15,911 bases of DNA from Bacteroidales bacterium (lineage in GTDB: Bacteria > Bacteroidota > Bacteroidia > Bacteroidales > WCHB1-69): the NCBI GenBank assembly GCA_017527945.1, contig JAFXPL010000069.1, positions 1 through 15,911 on the forward strand. The letters run 5' to 3'. This document shows, piece after piece, positions 7,462 to 15,250 of this stretch (positions within the stretch are counted from its first letter, which is position 1; the number at the start of each line of letters is the position of its first letter). The position numbers and the translations under genes were made by a program. The notes below the pieces were generated by a model. It had not been told where the DNA came from. It did no database searches and worked only from the letters and a program-made list of their open reading frames with translations.

Positions 7462-8655
7462 TTAATTTTCGTTAAGAGCCTTTACGCCGGGTAACTCTTT
7501 ACCTTCAAGGTATTCCAGCATGGCGCCGCCGCCGGTGCTAATGTAGGAGATGTAGTCGCCGAGGTTGTATTTGTTGACGGCCGCGATGGAATCGCCGCCG
7601 CCCACGATGGAGTAGGCTCCGGCCAGTGTGGTGGCTGCCACGCTCAGCGCCACAGCACGGGTGCCTTCGCTGAACTTCTCCAACTCGAACACGCCCACGG
7701 GGCCGTTCCACAGAATCGTCTTGGAATCCTTGATGACTTTCGCGATGTTCACGCGGCTCTTCGGACCGATGTCCAGCGCTTCCCAGTTGTCGGGGATGTT
7801 GTTGTCCTCGGTCACCAGGATGTTGGCGTCGTTGCTGAATTTGTCGGCGCAGACGCTATCGACACGGCAGACGAAGTTCACGCCGGAAGCTTTCACTTGG
7901 TCGAGGATTTCCTGTGCCACGGGTAGCATATCGGGTTCATAGAGCGAATTGCCGATGGTGAAGCCCATAGCCTTCAGGAAGGTGTAGCTCAGTCCGCCGC
8001 CCACCACGAGGTTATCGACTTTTGGGATGAGATTTTTGAGAATGTTGATTTTGGTGGAGACTTTCGAGCCGCCGATAATGGCCGTGAAGGGACGCTCCTG
8101 GCCGTTGAGGGTTTTTTCGAGGTTCATCACCTCGTTGTAGAGCAGATAGCCGGCGAAGGCCTTTCCGGGGAAGCAGCGGGCCACGGTGGCCGTGGAGGCG
8201 TGCTCGCGGTGTGCCGTGCCGAAGGCATCGTTCACATAGACATCGCCCAAACGCGCGATGGCCTTGGCAAAATCGACATCGCCCTTCTCCTCTTCTTTGT
8301 GAAAGCGCAGGTTCTCCATCAACACGATGCTGCCGGGTTTCAGGCTTTGGCAGAGGGCTTCGGCCTCGGCGCTCAGCACGTCACCGCCGAAAACGACTTC
8401 GCGGCCTAGGATTTCGGACACCGTCTTCACGATGTGGCGCAGGGAGAACTCGTCCTTCGCTTCGCCTTTCGGGCGGCCGAGGTGGGAGATCAGGATGGCT
8501 GAGCCGCCGTCGTCCAGAATCTTGCCGATGGTCTCCTTGGTGCGCACAATGCGGGTCGTGTCGGTCACGTTGAACTGCTCGTCCAACGGTACGTTGTAGT
8601 CAACGCGGATCAGGGCCTTTTCGCCGCTGAAGTTATGCTCTTGAATGGATTTCAT
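7462..8655 (-). CDS. pgk: Phosphoglycerate kinase
   Basis: Glycolytic enzyme transferring phosphate from 1,3-bisphosphoglycerate to ADP in the cytoplasm. Its 397 residues match the usual bacterial length. Seen in order: RVDYNVPLDEQ near the N-terminus, ISHLGRPKGE, MENLRFHKEEE, NDAFGTAHREHAST, the substrate/nucleotide segment GGSKVSTKI, WNGPVGVFE, VGGGDSIAAV and STGGGAMLEYLEGKELPGV. The ATG at 8655 fits the conserved N-terminus (MKSIQEHNFSGEKALIRVDYN); an upstream in-frame ATG at 8691 lies in the predicted leader. A TATCTTTGCGG promoter lies about 70 bp upstream. It is followed on the same strand by manC after 77 bp. Confidence 0.98.
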   Translation of the reverse strand: MKSIQEHNFSGEKALIRVDYNVPLDEQFNVTDTTRIVRTKETIGKILDDGGSAILISHLGRPKGEAKDEFSLRHIVKTVSEILGREVVFGGDVLSAEAEALCQSLKPGSIVLMENLRFHKEEEKGDVDFAKAIARLGDVYVNDAFGTAHREHASTATVARCFPGKAFAGYLLYNEVMNLEKTLNGQERPFTAIIGGSKVSTKINILKNLIPKVDNLVVGGGLSYTFLKAMGFTIGNSLYEPDMLPVAQEILDQVKASGVNFVCRVDSVCADKFSNDANILVTEDNNIPDNWEALDIGPKSRVNIAKVIKDSKTILWNGPVGVFELEKFSEGTRAVALSVAATTLAGAYSIVGGGDSIAAVNKYNLGDYISYISTGGGAMLEYLEGKELPGVKALNEN

Positions 8656-8725
8656 AATTTTACAATGTATTTTAGTGAATAAATTCGTCATTATTTGATT
8701 GCGGGCAATGCTGAAATCAAGGCCG

Positions 8726-8733
8726 CAAAGATA
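8726..8733 (-). promoter_or_regulatory. -7 box for pgk
   Basis: The minus strand reads TATCTTTGCGG, matching TAnnTTTG, about 70 bp upstream of the pgk ATG. It lies in the gap after the ClC gene, so pgk probably has its own transcription start. Confidence 0.68.
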
Positions 8734-8756
8734 ATCATTTTTCTAATGCTCTCCAT

Positions 8757-10544
8757 CTAATCTTCTGAGTTGTCTGCTATAAATATCTGATATTCAGATA
8801 AAAATTTGGCTTTTGAAACGAATCCGATGTATTTTCGGTCGCGGGTGATGACGGGCATGTTGAAGTTGCCGGTGCGTTTGAACTTTTCCAGCACCACGGC
8901 CGCCGTGTCATCATCGTAAATGAATTCGTCGGGTTCAATCATCAGATCCTCCACGTGGATTTTGTCGTACAGTTCCTGTTTGAAGATGATGTCGCGGTGG
9001 TCGTCCATCACCAAGAGGCCGGAGAAGAGGTTGTTCTCGTCGATGACCACGAAAAGGTTGCGTTTGCAATGGGCGATGACATCGGTGTAGGTGCGCAAGG
9101 TGCTGTGCACGGGGATGGTGAGGATGTTGGTGTCGATGGTTTGGTGCCAGGGCAGTTTGCGCAGGGCGTATTTGTCTTTGTTGTGGGTGCGGAGATTGTC
9201 CTTCTCGGCCAGGGGTTGCGTATAGACGGAGTATTTCTCAAAGGGGTTGACGCAGAGGTAGGAGCAGGCGGCGGTGACCATCAGGGGGATGAGCAGGGTG
9301 TAGCCGGTGGAGGATTCGGCGATGAGGAACATGGCGGTGAGGGGGGCCTGCATCACGCCGGTCATCACGCCGGCCATGCCGGCGAGGATGAAGTTGACGT
9401 AGGGGAGGTCCACATGGAGAAAGACTTGGGCCACATGCGCGACTAAGAAGCCGGTGAACGCGCCGATGAAGAGGGTGGGGGCGAATACGCCGCCCACGCC
9501 GCCGGCCGTGGTGGTGAATGTGGTGGCGAAGACCTTCAGCAGGATGATGCCGATGACGGCCACCACCAGGATGCCTTCGTGCCCCATCAGCCCGAACAGC
9601 GGCGAGTTGTTGAAGACAGACACCCAGTCGCCGTGCAGCAGGTCGTTGACGTTGTTGTAGCCTTCGCCGTAGAAGGCTGGGAAGAGGTAGATGAGCAGGC
9701 AGAGGGCGAGCGACCCGATTAACGCACGAACATACACTTTCTTGATTTTGCGCATCTGTTTTTCGATCCAGCGCGAGGTGCGCAGGAAATAGACGGAGAT
9801 GAAACCGCAGAGGGCGCCTAATATAATATAGAAAGGAATGTTCGCCACGGAAAAGCCCTGGGTCGCGTCGATAGTGAACATCACGTCTTGGCCGAGGAAG
9901 AGGACGGACATCACGGTGCCAGTGGCGGCGGAGAGCAACAGCGGCAGGATAGCGCTGCCGGTTAAGTCGAGCATGAGCACCTCGAAAGTGAAAACCAGCG
10001 CGGCGATGGGTGCCTTGAAGATGGCGGCCATTGCCGCTGTGGAGCCGCAGGCCAGCAGCAGCGTGGTCTGTTTCGTGTTGAGCTTGAAGAATCGCGCCAC
10101 GTTGGAGCCAATGGCGCTGCCGGTGAGCACAATCGGAGCCTCCAATCCCACGGAGCCGCCGAACCCCACGGTGACTGCGCTTGCCACCATGGATGAATAG
10201 ACGTTGTGGAGCCTCAACATGCCGTCGCTCTTGCAGATGGACTTCAGCACGATGCTCACGCCGTGGCTGAGGTTGTCGCGCACTACGCGCCGCACGAACA
10301 GCAAGGTGAGGAAAATGCCTATTGGCGGGAAAATCAGGTAGAGGTAATTGATGTCCGCTACGGGGAATGCCTCGCTGAGGAGTCGTGTGGTGAAATGCAG
10401 AAGGTTCTTGATGATGACGGCCGCCGCCGCGCCGAGAAGCCCGATTACCACGCTCAAGGTCAACACGGTGGTCTTGTCTGTGAAATGCTTCCGGACAAAT
10501 CGCCGGAAGCGCGCCACTCCATATAGAAATCGTTTGTTTTTCAT
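8757..10544 (-). CDS. ClC-family chloride channel/transporter with CBS domains
   Basis: A 595-residue inner-membrane anion channel or Cl-/H+ exchanger. About 430 residues of hydrophobic helices carry the family marks: GGSVGLEAP with the external gating glutamate Glu135, the segment FKAPIAALVFTFEVLM, and GGVGGVFAPTLFIGA (about 349-363). The usual first-motif GSGIP is replaced by SHGVS near residues 93-97. At the internal proton-glutamate position of E. coli ClC (the second Glu of its FIIEEM segment) this protein aligns Val189. Residues about 470-590 hold two CBS repeats (LFVVIDENNLFSGLLVMDD and MPVITRDRKYIGFVS), probably cytoplasmic and regulatory. The start at 10544 is chosen because an upstream in-frame ATG at 10571 overlaps the -7 box. 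It appears to be a separate transcription unit. Confidence 0.94.
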   Translation of the reverse strand: MKNKRFLYGVARFRRFVRKHFTDKTTVLTLSVVIGLLGAAAAVIIKNLLHFTTRLLSEAFPVADINYLYLIFPPIGIFLTLLFVRRVVRDNLSHGVSIVLKSICKSDGMLRLHNVYSSMVASAVTVGFGGSVGLEAPIVLTGSAIGSNVARFFKLNTKQTTLLLACGSTAAMAAIFKAPIAALVFTFEVLMLDLTGSAILPLLLSAATGTVMSVLFLGQDVMFTIDATQGFSVANIPFYIILGALCGFISVYFLRTSRWIEKQMRKIKKVYVRALIGSLALCLLIYLFPAFYGEGYNNVNDLLHGDWVSVFNNSPLFGLMGHEGILVVAVIGIILLKVFATTFTTTAGGVGGVFAPTLFIGAFTGFLVAHVAQVFLHVDLPYVNFILAGMAGVMTGVMQAPLTAMFLIAESSTGYTLLIPLMVTAACSYLCVNPFEKYSVYTQPLAEKDNLRTHNKDKYALRKLPWHQTIDTNILTIPVHSTLRTYTDVIAHCKRNLFVVIDENNLFSGLLVMDDHRDIIFKQELYDKIHVEDLMIEPDEFIYDDDTAAVVLEKFKRTGNFNMPVITRDRKYIGFVSKAKFLSEYQIFIADNSED

Positions 10545-10560
10545 AAAATACTCAAGGCGG

Positions 10561-10568
10561 CAAAGGTA
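10561..10568 (-). promoter_or_regulatory. -7 box for the ClC gene
   Basis: The minus strand reads TACCTTTGCCG, only 16 bp upstream of the chosen ATG, implying an almost leaderless mRNA. Just upstream lies a small palindrome (ACATAT 10568-10573, ATATGT 10580-10585). A 9-bp inverted repeat also covers the box (AAAGGTACA 10562-10570, TGTACCTTT 10619-10627); its other arm overlaps the stop codon of the upstream CHR gene. Confidence 0.65.
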
Positions 10569-10625
10569 CATATTTTTCGATATGTCATGCCGCTTTTTTA
10601 AATCCGATTTTGTCTCGTTGTACCT

Positions 10626-11207
10626 TTATAATAAATAGTACACCACGAAGCCAATCGCTCCCGCCAGCACAATCAGCAGAATCGGGCTGGTTTTCCACTT
10701 CAGCGAAGCGAAGAAGGCTGCGGCGAACAGGCCGATGCTGAGGAACAGTTGCAACGGGTTCGCAGCGTATGAACCGAATGTTTCGGCATTGACCAGCACA
10801 ATGGCGGCGGCGGCAATCAAGCCCACCACTGCCAACTTCAGCACCGACATGATGGACACCACCACCGTATTGCCCTTGTGCTTGAGCAGATATTGGCTAA
10901 TGGCCAGCATCAACACAAAGGGCAGCAAGACAACGGAGAAAGAAGCCAAAAAAGCGCCTGCCACGCCCAAAATAGGGTCGTAGCCCGCGTTGAGGACAGC
11001 TGTGTAGCCCGCGTAGGTGGCCACGTTGATGCCGATCGGACCCGGGGTGACCTGGCTCGTGGCCACGATGTCGGTGAACTCCGCCGCCGTCATCCAGCCC
11101 TGTTTCTCCACCACTTCGTTCTGGATAAGGGCAATCATGGCATAGCCGCCGCCGAAGTTGAAAATGCCGATTTTGCAGAACGTATAGAAAAGTTTCCAAA
11201 AAATCAT
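10626..11207 (-). CDS. chrA: Chromate transporter family (CHR) half-protein, second of pair
   Basis: A 193-residue membrane protein containing one CHR domain, half the size of long-chain ChrA; such short proteins are usually encoded in adjacent pairs that act together. The family is named for chromate efflux, but the natural substrate in an anaerobe is uncertain. Visible are the N-terminal motif FNFGGGYAMIALIQNEVV, the signature TSQVTPGPIGINVATYAGY and about five to six hydrophobic segments, including two near the C-terminus. Its ATG overlaps the stop of the upstream paralogue (ATGA, 11204-11207), and a GGGGG Shine-Dalgarno lies 7 bp before the start, so translation is probably coupled. It differs clearly in sequence from its partner, so it is not a recent duplicate. 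Confidence 0.9.
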   Translation of the reverse strand: MIFWKLFYTFCKIGIFNFGGGYAMIALIQNEVVEKQGWMTAAEFTDIVATSQVTPGPIGINVATYAGYTAVLNAGYDPILGVAGAFLASFSVVLLPFVLMLAISQYLLKHKGNTVVVSIMSVLKLAVVGLIAAAAIVLVNAETFGSYAANPLQLFLSIGLFAAAFFASLKWKTSPILLIVLAGAIGFVVYYLL

Positions 11208-11761
11208 GATTGCACCCCCTTCTTTTCCAGATATTTACCATAGACAAAGCCGCCAATGCCCGCCATCAGGATGACCCAAATCGGGGATACGCCGAGCAGC
11301 CAGATGAGCAGGGCCGCCACGACAGGAATCCAGAAATTGTAGCGGGAGATGTTCACGGTTTTGGCCATGCGGAACACCGGTGCGGCGATGAGCGCGACCA
11401 CCACGGGGCGAATCCCCTTAAAGACCGCTTCCACCACAGCGTTGCCTTGCAGGTAGTGCAGGCCTGCTGCCAATGCGATAATGATGAGAATGGGCACCAG
11501 GATGTTGCCGACTAACGAAGCGACCGCCCCGGGGATTCCCCGGAGCCGCCAGCCCACGTGCGTGGCCATGTTCGCGGCAAAGATGCCGGGCATGGTCTGC
11601 GACAAGGCGATGATGTCCACGAATTCCTCGCTGGTCAGCCAACGGTGACGGTCAACCACCTCCTTCTCCATTAGCGGAATCATGGCATAACCGCCTCCGA
11701 GGGTGAATGTCCCGATTTTGAAAAAAGACCAAAAAAGTTGTCCTAACGAAACCCTGCCCAT
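11204..11761 (-). CDS. chrA: Chromate transporter family (CHR) half-protein, first of pair
   Basis: A 185-residue inner-membrane protein with one CHR domain. It has FTLGGGYAMIPLMEKEVV near the N-terminus and the signature ALSQTMPGIFAANMATHVGW, followed by hydrophobic segments. The ATG at 11761 is preferred over a TTG two codons upstream (11767); a GAGG lies 10 bp before the ATG and 4 bp before the TTG, so the start is uncertain by two residues. It follows the carboxylesterase gene by about 20 bp and overlaps the next CHR gene by ATGA, indicating one operon. The two halves are intact, distinct proteins rather than one broken long ChrA: each has its own GGGYAM and P-G motifs. Confidence 0.9.
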   Translation of the reverse strand: MGRVSLGQLFWSFFKIGTFTLGGGYAMIPLMEKEVVDRHRWLTSEEFVDIIALSQTMPGIFAANMATHVGWRLRGIPGAVASLVGNILVPILIIIALAAGLHYLQGNAVVEAVFKGIRPVVVALIAAPVFRMAKTVNISRYNFWIPVVAALLIWLLGVSPIWVILMAGIGGFVYGKYLEKKGVQS

Positions 11762-11782
11762 AGTCAATGTTCCTCTATCGCC

Positions 11783-13114
11783 TCAATCTTTTGCTATTTC
11801 CGTAAACTCCATCATTCCGCCGACATGTAGGGTGTGTATTTTCCCGCATTTGGCAAAATCCGTCCATATTCGCCGCAAAGGTTTTCCGCATTCGAGAAAA
11901 TCGCGTCCGGAAAGCCCTTGCGCCATCAGCGTGCCTTCCACACCCTTCCCGCCGAACAGCAGCGCAAGCTCCGTAATGTGCCCGGCCCCGATTACATGTT
12001 CGTCTTTGCGCCAAAAAAACGAATAGAGATAGACTTTTCCGCCACAATCGGCATAAAGCTTTGCAAATTTCTGGGTCGGAGTGGTGAAGATAGCCATGGT
12101 CTTGTTGTGCAAAACCAGCTCGATCAACCAGCGTGTCAAGAAAAAGCGGTCCAGAATGCTCGCCGGCTTGTTGCCGCCGATGTAGGTGGCCGCCTCACGG
12201 GCGTTCGTTCCGATGATGAGGTCGTGCTTCGGGGCGACCTCGCGCCAACGTTTCTCCTCGTTGTCTTGGGTTGGCAAAGGATAGATGCCCGAATGCGGCG
12301 CGAAAATCATGTGTTTGGCCAAGCCACGTTCGGTGACATGGCTCGTGATGGATCTCTGCGTTTCGAGAATCCGTTCCACGGGTGCGTCTAATGGAAGTTC
12401 GTTGAGCTCGTCCAAGATCTTGCGCTCCATTTCCTCGCGGTTCGTCAGCGTGCCCATCGGGTCGCTTTGGATGATGGCGCGGCGGTAAAGTCCGTCGGTG
12501 CCTTCGGAGAGCATGATGCAGCGCACCAAGTCGCCGCCGGCCGATTCACCGAAAATGGTGATGTTGGCCGGGTCGCCTCCAAATGCCGCAATGTTGGCGT
12601 TCACCCACCGCAGACCCTCGACAGCGTCCAACAATCCGTTGTTGGCAAAGCCTCCTTCGCGGTTCTTGACGAATCCCAAGAGCGAGAGACGGTAGTTGAT
12701 TCCCACCACGATGACCCCGTTCTCGTTTGCGAGTACCGTGCGGTCGTAAAATTCGTTGTCGCAGCCGCCATTGCGGTAAGAGCCCCCGTAGTACCAGACC
12801 ATAACCGGCAACCGGCTATCCGATGTGGCGTCCTCGGGAACAGCGATGGAGAGGTACTGGCAACTTTCCTCTTGCGGCAAATCCTCGTAGTGTATTCCCG
12901 TGAGTTTCAGTTCTATAACGGAGGTGAGCTGAACCGGGAACGGGGCAGGGGTGCTGCAATCGTGCGTCTCGTTCCCGTAGGAGTAGGACACGGGCGGAGC
13001 ATACCGTTCAGAGGTGGCGTAGCGAATGCCGAGAAACTGCCGGCATCCGTCTGCCACAAATCCACGGAATGTGCCGGCTTGCGTGTGAACGACGTGTATC
13101 GGGTTCGTTTGCAT
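11783..13114 (-). CDS. Type-B carboxylesterase / alpha-beta hydrolase
   Basis: A 443-residue serine hydrolase of the carboxylesterase/para-nitrobenzyl esterase family; the ester substrate is unknown. The family is usually nearer 500 residues. The triad is visible: Ser191 in FGESAGGD, Glu307 in GTNAREAATY and His379 in GAGHITELALLFGG. The oxyanion segment is YYGGSYRNGG (about 108-117), where typical members have HGGG. No signal peptide is present (MQTNPIHVVHTQAG), so a cytoplasmic location is inferred, unlike many exported family members. The start at 13114 matches the conserved GxxxGxxxDG opening (AGTFRGFVADG). It has its own promoter (13142-13149) and leads the operon with the two CHR transporters; no functional link between them is established. 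Confidence 0.9.
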   Translation of the reverse strand: MQTNPIHVVHTQAGTFRGFVADGCRQFLGIRYATSERYAPPVSYSYGNETHDCSTPAPFPVQLTSVIELKLTGIHYEDLPQEESCQYLSIAVPEDATSDSRLPVMVWYYGGSYRNGGCDNEFYDRTVLANENGVIVVGINYRLSLLGFVKNREGGFANNGLLDAVEGLRWVNANIAAFGGDPANITIFGESAGGDLVRCIMLSEGTDGLYRRAIIQSDPMGTLTNREEMERKILDELNELPLDAPVERILETQRSITSHVTERGLAKHMIFAPHSGIYPLPTQDNEEKRWREVAPKHDLIIGTNAREAATYIGGNKPASILDRFFLTRWLIELVLHNKTMAIFTTPTQKFAKLYADCGGKVYLYSFFWRKDEHVIGAGHITELALLFGGKGVEGTLMAQGLSGRDFLECGKPLRRIWTDFAKCGKIHTLHVGGMMEFTEIAKD

Positions 13115-13141
13115 ATACTTATTGTTGATTTATTCTGACGG

Positions 13142-13149
13142 CAAAAGTA
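13142..13149 (-). promoter_or_regulatory. -7 box for the carboxylesterase-CHR operon
   Basis: The minus strand reads TACTTTTGCCG, matching TAnnTTTG, 27 bp upstream of the carboxylesterase ATG and downstream of the terminator of the aminopeptidase gene. Confidence 0.68.
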
Positions 13150-13194
13150 AGAAATTTCTACGATTTGCGGGTAACACGGTAAAACGACATTTAT

Positions 13195-13224
13195 AAAAAA
13201 GGCTCCGCAGATGAACGCGGAGCC
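13195..13224 (-). terminator. Intrinsic terminator of the aminopeptidase P gene
   Basis: On the minus strand an 8-bp stem GGCTCCGC (13224-13217) pairs with GCGGAGCC (13208-13201) around an 8-nt loop, followed by six Ts (13200-13195). It begins 20 bp after the stop codon. Confidence 0.93.
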
Positions 13225-13244
13225 TGAATTTCTTGGCGGGAGAG

Positions 13245-14642
13245 TTACTTCCCGATGATTGCGGCCAGCTCATCCACACCTTTGGGCAGGTGCGGACCGA
13301 GTACGCGGTGACCGGTCTCGGTGATCAGCAGGTCGTCCTCGATGCGGATGCCGCCGAAGTCGCGGTATTTCTCCACCACATCGTAGTTGATGAACTGTTC
13401 GAACTTGCGTTCTTTCTTCCAGATGTCGATCAAATGCGGGATGAAATAGATGCCCGGCTCGATGGAGACCACGAAACCCGGTTTCAGCTCGCGGGCCATG
13501 CGCAGCGATGCCCATCCGAAGATGTTGCTCGGGCGAACGGTGTCGTCATAGCCGACATAAATCTGGCCCAGACCTTCCATATCGTGCACATCGAGACCGA
13601 TTTGGTGACCCAGACCGTGTACCATGAACAGGGCGTGCGCACCTAATTCCACAGCCTCTTTCACATCGCCCTTCATCAGTCCCAGATCCTTCAGTCCCTG
13701 AGCGATAACTTCGCAGGAAAGACGGTGCAGCTCTTTGTTGTATAGGCCCGGGTGTGCCGCATTGATGGCATCCAGGTTGGCTTTCAGCACGATTTCGTAG
13801 ATTTCCTGCTGTTTTTGGGTGAACTTGCCGTTCACGGGCATGGTGCGCGTGTAGTCGGAGCAATAGTTCATCAAACCTTCCGCGCCGGCATCCATCAGCA
13901 GCATGTTACCGGCCTTCAGCGTGCCGTTGTGCAGGTGGTTGTGCAGCGTCTCGCCGTGCTGGGAGAGGATGACCGGGAAGGAGATGCCGTTGCCGAACGA
14001 CAGGGCGATGCCCTCGGCCAGACCGGCCAGCTCGCGTTCGGATTCGCCTTCCACACAGCGGCGCATCACGGCGGTGTGCATCTTCACACCGATTTCACAG
14101 GCCTTGTCCATCTCGTCGATTTCGCACTGCTCTTTCGCGGAACGGAGGTTCACGATGCCCATGATAAGGTCCAACGAAGCCGCCTCGCGAATGTGGTTGA
14201 CGTCCACGCCGGTGAGGTTGGCCATCAGGATTTGGTTGTCTCCGCGATATTGCGGGGTGAAATGGACCTTGCGGCCCTGCGCCTGCGCCTGATGGATAAA
14301 TTCAGCCAGTTGCGCGAACGGGCGGGTCTCCGTCACGCCCACTTTTTCGGCCAAAGAGGCAATCGTCGGCTGGTCGCCCATCCAGATGATGTCGTCAATG
14401 GTGAAATCATTGCCGAAAATGATGGACTGGTGCGCATCGAAGTCGATAACGGCGGCAATGTCGGCGATGGAAAGTCCAAAGAAATAGAGGAAATCGCTGT
14501 CCTGACGGAAGTTATAGGTGTTGTCGGGATAGTTCATCGGGGCTTCGTGGTTGCCCAAAAACACGGCAATGCCGCTCTTGACGGCCGCCGTCAATTTCTC
14601 TCTTCTGTTCTGATAAACTTGGGGTTCAAATAAGGGGTTCAT
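13245..14642 (-). CDS. pepP: Aminopeptidase P family protein (Xaa-Pro aminopeptidase)
   Basis: A 465-residue dinuclear-metal peptidase, expected to release N-terminal residues before proline in the cytoplasm; no signal peptide is seen. Residues about 1-150 form the AMP_N domain (PDNTYNFRQDSDFLYFFG), and the pita-bread catalytic domain follows. All five metal ligands are present: Asp251 (LLMDAG), Asp263 (CSDYTRT), His346 (HGLGHQIGL), Glu395 (SIEPGIYF) and Glu435 (GIRIEDD). The ATG at 14642 opens the family N-terminus (MNPLFEPQVYQNRREKL); in-frame sequence upstream is promoter and repeat DNA. It has its own promoter (14685-14692) and a strong terminator, so it is monocistronic. Length and motifs are normal. 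Confidence 0.94.
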   Translation of the reverse strand: MNPLFEPQVYQNRREKLTAAVKSGIAVFLGNHEAPMNYPDNTYNFRQDSDFLYFFGLSIADIAAVIDFDAHQSIIFGNDFTIDDIIWMGDQPTIASLAEKVGVTETRPFAQLAEFIHQAQAQGRKVHFTPQYRGDNQILMANLTGVDVNHIREAASLDLIMGIVNLRSAKEQCEIDEMDKACEIGVKMHTAVMRRCVEGESERELAGLAEGIALSFGNGISFPVILSQHGETLHNHLHNGTLKAGNMLLMDAGAEGLMNYCSDYTRTMPVNGKFTQKQQEIYEIVLKANLDAINAAHPGLYNKELHRLSCEVIAQGLKDLGLMKGDVKEAVELGAHALFMVHGLGHQIGLDVHDMEGLGQIYVGYDDTVRPSNIFGWASLRMARELKPGFVVSIEPGIYFIPHLIDIWKKERKFEQFINYDVVEKYRDFGGIRIEDDLLITETGHRVLGPHLPKGVDELAAIIGK

Positions 14643-14684
14643 ACTATTTAACGTTTTTGTTATTCTACTTCGAAAAAGGGACGG

Positions 14685-14692
14685 CAAAGGTA
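14685..14692 (-). promoter_or_regulatory. -7 box for pepP
   Basis: The minus strand reads TACCTTTGCCG, 42 bp upstream of the pepP ATG. The 19-bp tandem repeat begins 10 bp further upstream, so the -33 region falls inside the first repeat unit. Confidence 0.7.
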
Positions 14693-14701
14693 CATTTTTT
14701 T

Positions 14702-14777
14702 TGACAATGACCATAAACTATGACAATGACCATAAACTATGACAATGACTATAAACTATAACAATGACTATAAACTA
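14702..14777. repeat. 19-bp tandem repeat, 4 units
   Basis: Four head-to-tail copies of TGACAATGACCATAAACTA (14702, 14721, 14740, 14759). The last two have T for C at position 11, and the fourth begins TA. It forms the left outer border of the symmetric element and runs directly into its terminal inverted repeat. Its ACAATGAC start recurs inverted at 15334-15341. Confidence 0.95.
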
Positions 14778-15228
14778 TTCAAGTTTCGCAAGTTTTTCTT
14801 TGTTTGCTTGCAGTAGGGCTATCCCGGTTGCGCGGTTGTGTGTTGCAGACCCATACATTTAGCGTTTCTTCAACGTCATGGAGGCATAAAATCCCAATCA
14901 TGAGCAGGGGCGGATGCCCCTTGAGGCGTTGGTGGATGCCTCTTGATGCTCGCGGCACAGCCCGTTAGGGCAGAAAGAGATGAAACAATAGCCCCTCCCC
15001 GCACACCTAACGGCATGCGTCTCCCTTCGCGACCGTCCGTTCCTACCGAGCCCGGCAAACCTGACGGCCTGCCAGCATTGCCAGGCAGTCAGTGATTGCC
15101 GGACCAGTTTGGGCTGGACGAGGAAAACGTGATGTCGAAGTTGATCATTGAAAATCAAGTATTTACAAAAGTGTTAACTCTGAAATCCCTACTGCAAGCA
15201 GGGTGAGAAGAGCTTGCGAAACTTGAAT
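14777..15228. mobile_element. Candidate non-autonomous element with 42-bp imperfect terminal inverted repeats
   Basis: The ends are inverted copies over 42 bp: ATTCAAGTTTCGCAAG at 14777-14792 and 15213-15228, and GCTTGCAGTAGGG at 14806-14818 and 15187-15199, each exact and separated by 13 bp on both sides. Overall about 35 of 42 positions match. The GC-richer interior has several hairpins: 14907-14920, 14923-14942, 14962-15013 (8-bp arms CCGTTAGG/CCTAACGG) and 15063-15090. There is no transposase and no convincing gene; two short overlapping minus-strand frames (14876-15058, 14898-15158) lack ribosome sites or recognisable domains. No target-site duplication is visible. It could be a MITE-like element, a dispersed structured repeat, or a locus for a structured RNA. 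Confidence 0.6.
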
Positions 15229-15250
15229 AAAATAACAATAACAGCAACAC

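Noticed and set aside
11204..11207. CHR pair as one frameshifted long ChrA
   Set aside because: Each half has its own complete N-terminal and P-G signature, with an ATGA overlap and a Shine-Dalgarno for the second; paired short CHR genes are a known arrangement.
14876..15158. Two overlapping minus-strand frames inside the inverted-repeat element
   Set aside because: No ribosome site, no recognisable domain, low-complexity translation, and hairpins across the region; better read as a structured non-coding element.
14777..15228. Target-site duplication at the ends of the inverted-repeat element
   Set aside because: The bases just outside the two ends (AACT and AAAA) do not match, so none can be claimed.
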